A stretch of 64,000 nucleotides of DNA, taken from Marixanthomonas sp963974425 (lineage in GTDB: Bacteria; Bacteroidota; Bacteroidia; Flavobacteriales; Flavobacteriaceae). Positions 8,557 through 17,700 of the stretch are shown piece by piece (position 1 is the first letter of the stretch; every line of letters begins with the position of its first letter). Both the position numbers and the translations under genes were made by a program. The notes under the pieces are model-generated. The model ran no database searches. It was not told the origin of the DNA and was given only the letters and a program-made list of their open reading frames with translations. The stretch is from the NCBI RefSeq assembly GCF_963974425.1, contig NZ_CAXBCK010000006.1, forward strand, positions 28,808 to 92,807, in the 5' to 3' direction.

Positions 8557-9816
8557 ATGAAAACAACTACAATTTTAAAACAAGTAATCTTGCTTTGGGC
8601 TTTATGCTTCGGTATAGGCATCAATGCTCAAGATGTGTATATAGCCGGTTATGACAATGCTGGCTCATCTGAGGACGTTGCTCAAATCTGGGACGGAGAT
8701 GGTGCCGAGCATCAGCTTACCGATGGAAACTATCGTGCTGGAGCCCTTGATATATTTGTCTATGAGGGCGATGAATACGTGGCAGGATATGAAGAAAACG
8801 GTTCAAGGTATGTTGCTAAATTATGGAAAAACGGGAATGAACAAATCCTTACCGATGGTAGTGACTTTGCTGGAGCCAGTTCAGTCTTTGTTTCCGATGG
8901 TGATGTATATGTGGCAGGACACGAGTTTATTGGTGAATATTATGTTGCTATCGTATGGAAAAACGGAATAGCTCAAAACTTGACCGATGGTTCAACTGAA
9001 GGTATAGCTTATTCGGTATTTGTATCCGGCAGCGATGTATATGTGGCGGGACATGAAGGCTACGAAACAAATGTTGCCATGCTATGGAAAAACGGAACGC
9101 CACAAGCCCTTAGCGATGGTTCAACCGACGCTGTGGCCAGATCCGTATTTGTTTCTGGTAGTGATGTCTATGTGGCCGGCTATGAAGACAACGGAACACA
9201 TGATATCGCCAAACTATGGAAAAATGGCAATGCACAAAACCTGACCGATGGGTCTTCAACAGCTAAAGCCAATTCCGTATTTGTTAATAATGGTGATGTG
9301 TACGTGGCTGGCTATGATGGAGATGACCCCAAACTATGGAAAAATGGAGTGCCGGAACCATTAAGCATAAATAGTGCTTTTGACGGCGCAGAGGCTAAAT
9401 CGGTGTATGTTACTGGCAATGATGTTTATGTAGCGGGCACTTCAACTGCAACTAATGGTAATGATGAATGTACGTTCGCTACGTTATGGAAAAATGGGAC
9501 TATAGTTGTTACTAGCTTCGCTTGTCCAGAAAATAATGCCATGAATTCCGTATTTGTGGATGATGGGCAATTGGGCACCGAGAACCTAGAAAATCCGAAA
9601 AACCTGTTTAGCCTGTACCCCAATCCGGTAGAGGACGTATTGCATATCCAAATGCAAGAGCCCACTAAATTACAATTGTACAGCCTACAGGGACGGTTAC
9701 TGAAAGAAATAGAAGGCGGTGGTCAAGATATCCAATTAGATATGAGCGGCTTAGCTTCCGGGGTGTATTTTCTGAACAATAAAAACGGGGATAGCCGTAA
9801 AGTGGTAAAAGAATAA
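8557..9816 (+). CDS. Secreted repeat protein with T9SS sorting domain
   Basis: 419 residues. The signal peptide (1-24) ends in INAQ. Residues about 26-345 are seven or so repeats of about 45 residues with the pattern DVYVAGYE, then K.WKNG..Q.LTDGS, then A.SVFV. This suggests a beta-propeller or similar repeat fold. Residues about 350-419 are a type IX secretion C-terminal domain (SLYPNPVEDVLHIQM, YSLQGRLLKEI, LASGVYFL), so the protein is probably surface-exposed or released. No enzyme motif is visible. It follows the hybrid regulator and the phased repeats and may be their target. Confidence 0.8.
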   Translation: MKTTTILKQVILLWALCFGIGINAQDVYIAGYDNAGSSEDVAQIWDGDGAEHQLTDGNYRAGALDIFVYEGDEYVAGYEENGSRYVAKLWKNGNEQILTDGSDFAGASSVFVSDGDVYVAGHEFIGEYYVAIVWKNGIAQNLTDGSTEGIAYSVFVSGSDVYVAGHEGYETNVAMLWKNGTPQALSDGSTDAVARSVFVSGSDVYVAGYEDNGTHDIAKLWKNGNAQNLTDGSSTAKANSVFVNNGDVYVAGYDGDDPKLWKNGVPEPLSINSAFDGAEAKSVYVTGNDVYVAGTSTATNGNDECTFATLWKNGTIVVTSFACPENNAMNSVFVDDGQLGTENLENPKNLFSLYPNPVEDVLHIQMQEPTKLQLYSLQGRLLKEIEGGGQDIQLDMSGLASGVYFLNNKNGDSRKVVKE

Positions 9817-9970
9817 GGATGAGGATTGGCCATTTTTGGGGAAAGATAGCAAATGGTAAATGAGCCTGCCTTACCAAACTATCAGGCAAGCAGACTCAAA
9901 ATTACTATCGTTGCTGCTTTTCTCAATTTCCAATACTTAATACGCAATACGAATTTATAAAACCAATATC

Positions 9971-10468
9971 ATGGCATTAGACAATTTAATAAGCATCAGC
10001 TTTACCGAAGCAGAACTGGAACAAATAAACCAAAACATTGCCCAGATCAAACAAGTGCTGGAAGGAAAGGTAGTGAACCTTACTCCTGAAGAGTGCCAAC
10101 AATACGGCTCTGTGGCCGACCGAAATAAAATATTGGTCAACAAGTGCAAAGATTATATGGAGCAAGCCCCGGAGACCCTCCCCGGCACGGTGGAGAAAAC
10201 CGAGTTTGATGCCGATTATGTGGCACGCAAGCAACTGGAAAGCCCCTTTCACGAACTCAACCGTATTGCAGAAAAATTGAACGATACCAAGATATTGTTA
10301 GATCACGACAATTTTCACAACGCCATAGCCTATAGGGGCAAAACAACCCGCCCTGGGAACGTTCCAGGCCCACCGATGCCCCGTCGGGGAAATGTGAAGG
10401 GACATTTACTTGAATTCCTTACAAGGAACATTGAATACCGGAAACAGAAAACAAATATCAATTATTGA
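9971..10468 (+). CDS. Hypothetical protein, helical
   Basis: 165 residues without signal peptide or membrane segment. Residues 1-125 look alpha-helical and charged (FTEAELEQINQNIAQIKQVL, HELNRIAEKLNDTKILLDHD). I do not recognise a named family. The last 40 residues (from about 125) change to a basic, glycine- and proline-rich composition (RGKTTRPGNVPGPPMPRRGN), unlike the rest. This could be a frameshifted end. It sits between two secreted-protein genes; the start follows a short AT-rich leader. Confidence 0.55.
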   Translation: MALDNLISISFTEAELEQINQNIAQIKQVLEGKVVNLTPEECQQYGSVADRNKILVNKCKDYMEQAPETLPGTVEKTEFDADYVARKQLESPFHELNRIAEKLNDTKILLDHDNFHNAIAYRGKTTRPGNVPGPPMPRRGNVKGHLLEFLTRNIEYRKQKTNINY

Positions 10469-10565
10469 ACAGTAAAAAAAACCATAATTAAAACACCCCC
10501 TCCCCAAGCTTTGGCATTAAAAACAAACAACAATGAAACTAAGATTAACTAAAGAACAAGTAATT

Positions 10566-12290
10566 ATGAAAAATGCAATTACCCTTTTACTGTGTTCCCT
10601 CTTTGTTTTTACGGGGATGGCACAAACAGCTTCCAGTGGAACGCAAATGGATGTTCCAGAAAGAACAACAGAACTAAAAGCGCTGTACCAACAGGCAAAA
10701 CAACTTGAAAACAATGGTACGGCGGCAGAGATCAACGCCAACCGTCTTGCCATTAAAAATGCTTGGCAAGAGGTAAATCCTGCGATAGCCGCACTCTATA
10801 AACCAGTGGAAACCGGCAATTTGAACGGGCTAACAATTCTAGAAAATGAAATTAGCACAGAAGATGCCCAGCCCATTGCCCGATCCCCAGAAGATTGGGG
10901 CACCGATATCCTTATTCACGATGATTTTGTTGACGGATTGGATATGGACGTAACCGGCGATGGCGATATTTATATTACCAGCTATAAAAACTTAGTTGGT
11001 GGAGGTGTTGACGTTAACACATATCGATCGCTCAACGGCGGTATTAGCTTTTCTTTATGGAAATCCATCAGCTTTGGTAACATCAACCTCTTAAAACTAC
11101 AAACAATTTTGATGGACGGAAACGGTGAGGAGTATTTGCTTCTTTATACATTGGGCGATAATGGCATACTTTCTCCCATTAGATTGAAAATAAGCAACGG
11201 CAATATTGAAGCTGGCCCTGCCATAGTAGGTAATTTAACCGATTTTAGCATGGACCGCAACTACCCCATCAATACCAGCAACCAGCGTATTTTTGCTATC
11301 TATTTAAAAGAAGATACGGCCTGTTCTGAAGGGGGGCGGCTATTTTCCGCAAGGAGTACGGCAGGCAGTTATGGGTTTGACTGGCTAGATGAAACAGAAA
11401 TACCTGTATGTGCAAAACAGGTTGACTTTGCTTATGGTAGGGACGGCGGTTGCTACACCACGTTTATAGGGGGTAACTCTGGCAAATTGTATGCAAATTT
11501 TAACCCTAATTATAACGATCCGGGCTCATGGGCTGGAGATGAAGTGATAATTAATCCATCTTCAAACCAAGAACTTTCAGAACCTACCATTAGGGCAGCG
11601 AGAAAAATCCCTGCCAATGACCACGTTATTATTGGGGTGTCCCTTTTTTCACAATCAATCGGTAAGGTAAGTAACGAAACCCTTTTAAGAGAAAATGGCG
11701 GTTCTTATTCGTCCATAAGCACCATAACCCCCTCTAATGATGGTGATTTTTTACATATAGATGGTTGGGTGCGCCGGCAAAACACTGTAGATGTAATACA
11801 AACAGCCTATCTCAATACAGATAATACCGCAAACAATATAGCGGTATCCCGTACCTATGAAGGCGATGGTACTTTTGAAAGTTCTGAAATAGTTTCAGAC
11901 CCTAATATCGATGTTTTTGAAGGCCTTCCCACTGTAGTTGCCGAAACAGCAGACGGAGAACCCTGTATGGCTTACGCCAGCACCAGTAGCGATGGCACCC
12001 GGGGCTATGGTCTTTATTTTGATAGTAGATCTACCTTAGGTGTAGGGAAAAACAAAATAGACCACATAACCATGTACCCAAACCCAGCAAAGGATATTGT
12101 AAACCTTAAAACAGAAAACACGATTGAAAACATTTCAATCTATTCGCAATTGGGGCAAAAAGTGATACAGGTTTCCCCTGGGCAAAAAAATACAGCCCTC
12201 AATGTTACATCACTTGCCACAGGAAGTTATTTTGTAGAAATCACCACGACCACACATCAAACCGTGGTCAAACAGATTGTCAAAAAGTAA
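10566..12290 (+). CDS. Secreted protein with T9SS sorting domain, paralogue of 15942-17681
   Basis: 575 residues from the ATG at 10566, which begins a normal signal peptide (MKNAITLLLCSLFVFTGMAQ). An upstream in-frame ATG at 10533 would add 11 residues in front of it and is less likely. The mature start carries a segment shared with 15942 (VPERTTELKALYQQAK, TAAEINANRLAIK, IAALYKPV). A body of about 420 residues follows with repeats typical of sialidase- or BNR-like propellers (GDIYITSYKN, STAGSYGFDW), and then a type IX sorting domain (MYPNPAKDIVNL, YSQLGQKVIQV, ATGSYFVEI). The function is unknown. The paralogue lies 5.4 kb downstream. Confidence 0.8.
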   Translation: MKNAITLLLCSLFVFTGMAQTASSGTQMDVPERTTELKALYQQAKQLENNGTAAEINANRLAIKNAWQEVNPAIAALYKPVETGNLNGLTILENEISTEDAQPIARSPEDWGTDILIHDDFVDGLDMDVTGDGDIYITSYKNLVGGGVDVNTYRSLNGGISFSLWKSISFGNINLLKLQTILMDGNGEEYLLLYTLGDNGILSPIRLKISNGNIEAGPAIVGNLTDFSMDRNYPINTSNQRIFAIYLKEDTACSEGGRLFSARSTAGSYGFDWLDETEIPVCAKQVDFAYGRDGGCYTTFIGGNSGKLYANFNPNYNDPGSWAGDEVIINPSSNQELSEPTIRAARKIPANDHVIIGVSLFSQSIGKVSNETLLRENGGSYSSISTITPSNDGDFLHIDGWVRRQNTVDVIQTAYLNTDNTANNIAVSRTYEGDGTFESSEIVSDPNIDVFEGLPTVVAETADGEPCMAYASTSSDGTRGYGLYFDSRSTLGVGKNKIDHITMYPNPAKDIVNLKTENTIENISIYSQLGQKVIQVSPGQKNTALNVTSLATGSYFVEITTTTHQTVVKQIVKK

Positions 12291-12334
12291 CAAAACAAAC
12301 TGAAGCCATGACAAACCTTTATAAATCTAAAACC

Positions 12335-12868
12335 ATGAAAAAGACGTTAGTCTTATTAGCTATTTTAACCTACACGTTCGCATGTAAAAACTCAGAAAAA
12401 TCTTCTGCTGAAGAGATTGACGCTAACTCGCATACAAGCATAGAACAGTCACCGTGCGAAGTATTGAGCGATATTGAAATAAAAATTGCATTAGCCATTC
12501 CTGCAAATGCTGAGACGAGTAAGGTAAAAGAAAGCACCCAATACCCTGTCTGTTATTACAAATGGGAATCCATAACGTTTCCATACGAAGTTTTTAATGG
12601 CCGCATGGCCGATCACCCTGCTGAAATGAGCATTGTTTGGGCCATAAACGTAAATAAGAAACTATACCAGCAATCTATCGCTGTCTATAAGGATGGCGAA
12701 ACGATAAATAACGTAGGTGAAATGGCAACTTGGAGCCAGAAAATGGGTCAGATTACCTTTTTAAAAGATGGGAATTTAATTCATATAAAAGCAGAAACCT
12801 CTGCCAATGCAGCTTCTAATAAAGCTAAGTCTTTAAAAGTGGCCAAACTTTTTGCCGAGAAACTCTAA
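12335..12868 (+). CDS. Putative lipoprotein
   Basis: 177 residues from the ATG at 12335, which starts a lipoprotein signal (MKKTLVLLAILTYTFAC); an upstream ATG at 12308 would place nine residues before it. The mature part starts with an acidic, serine-rich linker, then PCEVLSDIEIKIAL, a pattern seen in DUF3558-like lipoproteins. Two cysteines (PCEVLS and PVCYYKW) could form a disulfide. It precedes a small outer-membrane barrel gene by 31 bases and may share a transcript with it. Confidence 0.6.
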   Translation: MKKTLVLLAILTYTFACKNSEKSSAEEIDANSHTSIEQSPCEVLSDIEIKIALAIPANAETSKVKESTQYPVCYYKWESITFPYEVFNGRMADHPAEMSIVWAINVNKKLYQQSIAVYKDGETINNVGEMATWSQKMGQITFLKDGNLIHIKAETSANAASNKAKSLKVAKLFAEKL

Positions 12869-12899
12869 CTTAATTTTAAAATTAAATATTAAATCTATA

Positions 12900-13415
12900 A
12901 TGAAAACAAAAAAATTATTTTTCGCCACAGTATTATTTTTTGCAGGCTTTATGGCCTCGCAGGCCCAGATTGATACCCGTATTGGTGCTGAACTTGCCTA
13001 CGGTACCGAAATTGAAAACCTCGGGATTGGTGCCAATGCAGAATTTGGCGTGCTGGACAATCTTAGTATTTCGCCAAGCTTTATTTATTACCTGCCCAAA
13101 GAAGAAAGCTTTATCACGGTAAACTGGTGGGAAGTCAATGGAAATGTAAACTATTATTTCTTGCAGAATAAAAGCTTTCAACTCTATGGTCTGGGAGGGC
13201 TAAATTACACCAATGTTAGTGTGGATGCAGATATTGATTTTGGTGAATTTGGCAACTTCTCCAGTGATGAATCAGACGGGAGGTTTGGCCTTAACCTCGG
13301 TGCAGGCGCTAACTTAGACTTAGGAAGTAGCATCATGCCTTTCGCAGAGTTAAAGTATGTTATTATAGACGGCGGACAGCTCGTGCTAGCAGCCGGTGTT
13401 AAATTCAATATTTAA
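12900..13415 (+). CDS. Small outer-membrane beta-barrel protein
   Basis: 171 residues from the ATG at 12900, which starts a signal peptide (MKTKKLFFATVLFFAGFMAS, cut after AQA). An upstream in-frame ATG at 12852 lies inside the previous gene and is unlikely. The mature protein has alternating hydrophobic strands and glycine-rich turns (IGAELAYG, NVNYYFLQNKSFQLYGLGGL, GLNLGAGANLDLG) and ends in a hydrophobic strand (VLAAGVKFNI). That is typical of the eight-strand OmpX/OmpA-like barrels. The cargo or ligand is unknown. Confidence 0.75.
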   Translation: MKTKKLFFATVLFFAGFMASQAQIDTRIGAELAYGTEIENLGIGANAEFGVLDNLSISPSFIYYLPKEESFITVNWWEVNGNVNYYFLQNKSFQLYGLGGLNYTNVSVDADIDFGEFGNFSSDESDGRFGLNLGAGANLDLGSSIMPFAELKYVIIDGGQLVLAAGVKFNI

Positions 13416-13423
13416 AGAATTAT

Positions 13424-13535
13424 GACTGTTTAACTCCCCTAAAAACTTTTAAAAATTCAAAAAATATTATGAAAACTTTAAAATCAACACTTTTAGTCCT
13501 TTTGGTAGTAAGTGCATTCTCATGCAATAAAGATG
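13424..13535 (+). repeat. Duplicated leader and lipoprotein signal module, copy 1
   Basis: The sequence from TGTTTAACTCCCC through AAAAACTTTTAAAAATTCAA and the first 18 or so codons (MKTLKSTLL.LLV.S.FSC) recurs at about 14055-14160. Homology ends just after the lipobox cysteine and a short acidic linker. Confidence 0.8.
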
Positions 13536-14035
13536 ATGGCGACCCAATCCCAGATAACCCTGATAATAATGGTGAAAGTTCCTACAGCATAACGTTAAAC
13601 GGTACAGAATATTCCAATTTTTGGGATTCAGAGGGAGAACATGAAGGCCAAGCAATATTCAGCACCTATGTTGATAACAGTGCTGGAAATAAAGGATTGT
13701 CATTAAACCTTGCCGATGAAGATAATGTAGTGGTGATTGACGCTGGGTTAACGTTAAAAAATAATGGTCAACCCTTTCCCATGTCACACCCTTCCGAAGG
13801 ATGGAACGAAAGTTCAGAATTTTCCTTGGTAACAATATCAGTAGGTGATAAAGATTATGTTGCGGAATCTGGTACGGCCACAATAGCTAATTTAGAAACG
13901 AAGGTGATAACCGGAGTCGCAGGAATAGCAGCTTACGATCTGGAAATAGAGGGCAGTTTTAACGATCTTGACATGGAAGAACAAGGGGTTCAAATTACGG
14001 CCACCGTTCATATTCAACCAAATTTTATTCAATAA
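13469..14035 (+). CDS. Lipoprotein of unknown function
   Basis: 188 residues with a lipoprotein signal (MKTLKSTLLVLLVVSAFSC, lipidated at Cys19) and an Asp/Asn-rich linker, which could act as a surface-export signal of Bacteroidota lipoproteins. The mature part starts SYSITLNGTEYSNFWDSEGE and looks beta-rich, like small DUF-type lipoproteins found beside surface proteins. I do not recognise a named family. The leader and signal match the next gene almost base for base, although the mature proteins are unrelated. Confidence 0.65.
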   Translation: MKTLKSTLLVLLVVSAFSCNKDDGDPIPDNPDNNGESSYSITLNGTEYSNFWDSEGEHEGQAIFSTYVDNSAGNKGLSLNLADEDNVVVIDAGLTLKNNGQPFPMSHPSEGWNESSEFSLVTISVGDKDYVAESGTATIANLETKVITGVAGIAAYDLEIEGSFNDLDMEEQGVQITATVHIQPNFIQ

Positions 14036-14054
14036 GATATTTAAAAAATCGAGA

Positions 14055-14160
14055 TTGTTTAACTCCCCCTAAAAACTTTTAAAAATTCAAAATCAAATTT
14101 ATGAAAACATTAAAATCAACACTTTTAGCCCTTTTGGTAATAAGTGTATTCTCATGTAGT
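14055..14160 (+). repeat. Duplicated leader and lipoprotein signal module, copy 2
   Basis: Second copy of the leader/signal module at 13424-13535, in the same orientation about 630 bases away. It drives a different mature protein. Confidence 0.8.
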
Positions 14161-15591
14161 AAAGACGACGACAGTCCAAATCCGGGCAATCAAGCACCGA
14201 GCAGTTTTAACTTGATAACGGTGCCCGATGGTACTACCGATGTAGATTTAAAACCCACTTTTACCTGGGAACCCGCAATAGATCCTGATGGCGATGCCGT
14301 AAGTTATGATGTATATCTTGACACTGAAAATCCGCCTACCACAGCGGTTGCTTCAGGTTTAAGCGACATTACGTACATGCCACAGGATAATTTAAATCCT
14401 GACGACACCTATTATTGGGCGGTCATGGCCAAAGATGGTAATCAAGGAGAGACCTTGAGCAATGTAGCTTCATTTACAACGAAAGAAGAAATAGCTCCTA
14501 TTGTACTGGATTGCAATTCTTTTCAAAGCAATAATAATGATGCTATACTTTTATTAGAAAACAGAATCGATGGCGTAGATTATATTATTGATTGTGTAAT
14601 TCCTGTTGAAATTGACCTAACAATTGAACCAGGAGTGGTCATTGAGTTCGCTGATGCAGCAGGGATGAATGTTAAAGAATCAGGATCTGTAAGTGCAATT
14701 GGTTCTCAAAGTGCCCCAATAACCTTTACTGCTTTAACTAAAACAAAAGGAGCATGGAAGGGTATTATTTCTAGCAGTGAAAGTGTTAAAAATCAGTTTG
14801 ATTATGTAACCATCGATTATGCCGGAGGTGGTACTTTAGGTGGAAATAATGAGTCTGGAAGTTTAATTTTTAGACCAGGTATTTATTTCAGACTAAATAA
14901 TGTATCAATAACAAATGGAGCGACCAATGGTTTAAAAGCCACTTGGTATGATTATAATGTAGAAATTAATAACTGTACAATAACTGGCTGTGATACACCT
15001 ATATACGCAGAAGCCAATGTTGCAAGCCATATTTCTGGCGGAGATTTTACTGGAAATACTATTGACGCCATTCGATTAATTGGCGATGCAGGATCCAGAA
15101 AAATTGGAAATTCTCAAACTTGGAAAAATTTAAGCGTCCCTTATAGGATTGCTGAAAGTTTATCCATAGAAGATGGTGCCAAGTTCACTATAGAACCGGG
15201 TGTTGTTGTCGAGTTTGAAGACGGCAAAGGGATAACATTAGACAAGACCTTTAACGATGGCAGTGCTCTAGTTGCTGAAGGAACACCAGAAAATCCAATT
15301 GTATTTACTGGGGTAACCAAAGCACCAGGAGCTTGGCATTCTATTTCTATTCGCCGGACTTCTTCCGTACAAAATAAAATAGATAATGTTTTAATTGAGT
15401 ATGCTGGTGGTGCAGGAGCCGGTGGTGCTATTGAGATGTGGGTAGATCCAGTGTTAAGTGTTACGAACACAACTTTTAAAGATGTTGATGCTTGTGCATT
15501 ATATAACCGTTATGGACCAGCCAATCCAAACCTTACAGAAGGTAATAATACTTTAGAAAATGTAAGTGGGGGTTATATGTGTTCAGAATAG
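14101..15591 (+). CDS. Surface lipoprotein: FN3-like domain plus right-handed beta-helix
   Basis: 496 residues. Lipoprotein signal 1-19 (FSC) with an SKDDD linker. Residues about 30-130 are a fibronectin type III-like domain (PTFTWEPAIDPDGDAVSYDV, TYYWAVMAKDGN). A parallel beta-helix follows from about 140 to the end (TIEPGVVIEF twice, ITFTALTKT, IVFTGVTKA, VLIEYAGGAGAGG). It is the intact paralogue of the partial gene at the left edge, which matches from residue 175 on. No catalytic residues are recognised; binding to extracellular polymer is a guess. Its leader and signal match the gene at 13469. Confidence 0.8.
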   Translation: MKTLKSTLLALLVISVFSCSKDDDSPNPGNQAPSSFNLITVPDGTTDVDLKPTFTWEPAIDPDGDAVSYDVYLDTENPPTTAVASGLSDITYMPQDNLNPDDTYYWAVMAKDGNQGETLSNVASFTTKEEIAPIVLDCNSFQSNNNDAILLLENRIDGVDYIIDCVIPVEIDLTIEPGVVIEFADAAGMNVKESGSVSAIGSQSAPITFTALTKTKGAWKGIISSSESVKNQFDYVTIDYAGGGTLGGNNESGSLIFRPGIYFRLNNVSITNGATNGLKATWYDYNVEINNCTITGCDTPIYAEANVASHISGGDFTGNTIDAIRLIGDAGSRKIGNSQTWKNLSVPYRIAESLSIEDGAKFTIEPGVVVEFEDGKGITLDKTFNDGSALVAEGTPENPIVFTGVTKAPGAWHSISIRRTSSVQNKIDNVLIEYAGGAGAGGAIEMWVDPVLSVTNTTFKDVDACALYNRYGPANPNLTEGNNTLENVSGGYMCSE

Positions 15592-15613
15592 TATTGAATC
15601 TAATTGTTAAGAA

Positions 15614-15667
15614 AAGTACCTCTGTGTGGTGGAGTAAAAACTACTCCTCAAAAATCCAGAGGTGCTT
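15614..15667 (+). repeat. Nested imperfect hairpin
   Basis: The outer arms are AAGTACCTCTG (15614-15624) and CAGAGGTGCTT (15657-15667), with one G-T pair. The inner arms are GGAGTA (15631-15636) and TACTCC (15642-15647) around a five-base loop. It is absent from the corresponding gap in module 1. It could be a small insertion or a structured RNA. Confidence 0.5.
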
Positions 15668-15798
15668 AATATAGGAAAGCATAAAAATATTTTTTTTGAA
15701 AAGTTGAATAACGAAATTATAGCATTTCTGAAAATATTTGAATGAAAATTATTATCAATAAAAAACTCCCCTTTGTTAAGTTAGTTTTTTATTCTTAC

Positions 15799-15836
15799 CC
15801 TATGCCAATTTCAATTGGACTTGGCACAGGTTTTTT
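15799..15836 (+). terminator. Hairpin terminator C
   Basis: CCTATGCCAA (15799-15808) pairs with TTGGCACAGG (15821-15830), with one mismatch relative to hairpin A, followed by six T. It has the same loop as 1012-1048. It ends the beta-helix gene of module 2. Confidence 0.75.
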
Positions 15837-15941
15837 ATTTTAACCTTTGTTGCACAGCTTATAACACCTGATAATTAAGTGTTTATAATTGTGGGGTGAC
15901 GGGGGTAAAAAAATTATATCTCAAAAATTAAATTAATTATT

Positions 15942-17681
15942 ATGAAAACAATATTTACATATTTAAGCTGCTTGCTTATAACAATGGTAGGCTTTTCACA
16001 GACCGATACCGCTACAAACGGTACAGCGTTTCAGGTGCCCGAACGTACCGCGGAGCTTCAACAATTGTACGACCAAGCAAAAACTCTGGAGACTACGGGG
16101 ACTGCTGCAGAGATTAACGCCAACAGGTTGGCAATTAAAGCCGAGTGGCAGAAAATCAATCCAGAAATCGCCGCCTTGTACAAACCGGTGGCCAACAATG
16201 GGACTTTTATAGGAATAGGCGACGGTACACCCTATGTGCCATCCGTAATAAAAAAACGCCCAGAAATTACACCCACTCGAGATTGGGGCGACGATAATTT
16301 AATTCGTGAGGGTTTCATTGATGGTGTAGATATGGTAGTGACCCTAGATGGGGATATTTATATAGGCGTCTATGAAAATGAAATAGATTTTGGAGGGTCC
16401 GAAGACCATATCTATATTTATAAATCTACCGATGATGGTGCTTCTTTTAACTTATGGAAAGATGAGCCTGTTACCGTGCCTATTCGTGGGATGCAATTGA
16501 TTTCCATTGATGGTAATGGTGATGGTTACCTAATTGCCTATACCCTATTTGATGATGAAGCATTTATAGCATTACGATGGGATTTTGCTACAGCAACCTT
16601 TGACGTATCACTCGTAGCTACCGATGTGAAAGATTTCTCTATTGATCGTAATTACCCAAGCGACACATCCCAACAAAGGGTTTTTGCTACGTACCTTAAA
16701 GACGATGGAGGTGGAGAACTTGTGTATTCTGCAAGAAGTACCGCCGGTAGTTATGGGTTCGACTGGGTGGACGAAACCAATGTCGATAATGTCTTTGGTG
16801 CACAAATAGACTTTGCCTACGGCTTAAATGGTGCTACCTATACCACCTATACTGGCGGAAGCAGCGGCAACCTGTATGTAAATGTAAACAACGACTACAA
16901 CGATCCCGCTTCATGGACACCCCGCGAAACATTAGAAGATGGCAGCAACCAGGAAACCTTGAACCCCTCTATTGCAGCGGCTAGAAAAGGATTGACAGAA
17001 GACAAAGTAATTATATGGGCTTCGGACCGCGCCACGGGATCAAGCGATAATTTTAACGGGGTAGGTTACCTGCGCGAAAACGAGGGAACTTTTTCTATAT
17101 TTAGTAATTTTGATTCAGGCGGTGCCGACTGGAACATAGCCCATACCGATGCTTGGGTACGTAAGGGGAATGGTGTCGAAACCATCCGCACTTCATATGT
17201 TCGAGACCGTATCGATGATATGGAAAACGACACAAACCGATCACTTACTTTCAATGGAACCGATTTTGATGCGTTTGAAGCAGTGGGCGATTCAGATATA
17301 GATGTTTGGGATGGCTTTGCCTCCGCTACTGCAGAAACCAATGATGAAAAACCTTGTTTTGCCTTTGCAGGAACATCGAGCGATGGACTTTATGGAGAAA
17401 ATCTCTATTTTGATGCCAAAAGAGAAATATTGAGTACGCAGGATATTGAATTTGACCACCTGTCCGTTTATCCGGTTCCTGTAAAGGAAAACTTGTATAT
17501 AGATGCGATTAACCCTATTGATACGGTACGTATATTTTCAATATTGGGCAAAAAGGTGCTGGAAACAGACCCAAGTCTTGCGAAAATACAGATCAATACT
17601 GCCTCATTAAAAAAAGGCGTGTATCTGATGCAAATTGAATTTGACGGAAAAATCAAAACTCAGAAAATCATAAAACAATAA
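15942..17681 (+). CDS. Secreted protein with T9SS sorting domain, paralogue of 10566-12290
   Basis: 579 residues. Signal peptide 1-20 (MKTIFTYLSCLLITMVGFSQ), whose first nine codons and upstream leader match the gene at 1157. The mature part instead matches the protein at 10566: VPERTAELQQLYDQAK, TAAEINANRLAIK, IAALYKPV, then a propeller-like body with STAGSYGFDWVDETN and a conserved CFAFAGTSSDGLYG. The C-terminal domain from about 500 (SVYPVPVKENLYI, FSILGKKVLE, KKGVYLMQIEF) is a type IX sorting signal. The function is unknown. It appears to combine one gene's flanks with another's body. Confidence 0.8.
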   Translation: MKTIFTYLSCLLITMVGFSQTDTATNGTAFQVPERTAELQQLYDQAKTLETTGTAAEINANRLAIKAEWQKINPEIAALYKPVANNGTFIGIGDGTPYVPSVIKKRPEITPTRDWGDDNLIREGFIDGVDMVVTLDGDIYIGVYENEIDFGGSEDHIYIYKSTDDGASFNLWKDEPVTVPIRGMQLISIDGNGDGYLIAYTLFDDEAFIALRWDFATATFDVSLVATDVKDFSIDRNYPSDTSQQRVFATYLKDDGGGELVYSARSTAGSYGFDWVDETNVDNVFGAQIDFAYGLNGATYTTYTGGSSGNLYVNVNNDYNDPASWTPRETLEDGSNQETLNPSIAAARKGLTEDKVIIWASDRATGSSDNFNGVGYLRENEGTFSIFSNFDSGGADWNIAHTDAWVRKGNGVETIRTSYVRDRIDDMENDTNRSLTFNGTDFDAFEAVGDSDIDVWDGFASATAETNDEKPCFAFAGTSSDGLYGENLYFDAKREILSTQDIEFDHLSVYPVPVKENLYIDAINPIDTVRIFSILGKKVLETDPSLAKIQINTASLKKGVYLMQIEFDGKIKTQKIIKQ

Positions 17682-17700
17682 TTTTGGTTTGAATTTTTGT

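Larger units (their letters stand above)
15592..15941 (+). other. 350-base non-coding region with a nested hairpin
   Basis: This gap matches the one at 968-1156 from the hairpin terminator onward, but carries about 150 extra bases just after the beta-helix gene. The extra part contains the nested inverted repeat at 15614-15667. No coding frame is seen. Confidence 0.6.

Noticed and set aside
8651..9244. Extra plus-strand frames of 106 and 74 residues in the secreted repeat gene
   Set aside because: They are shifted readings of the repeated DNA of the 8557 gene, which has a signal peptide and sorting domain in its own frame.
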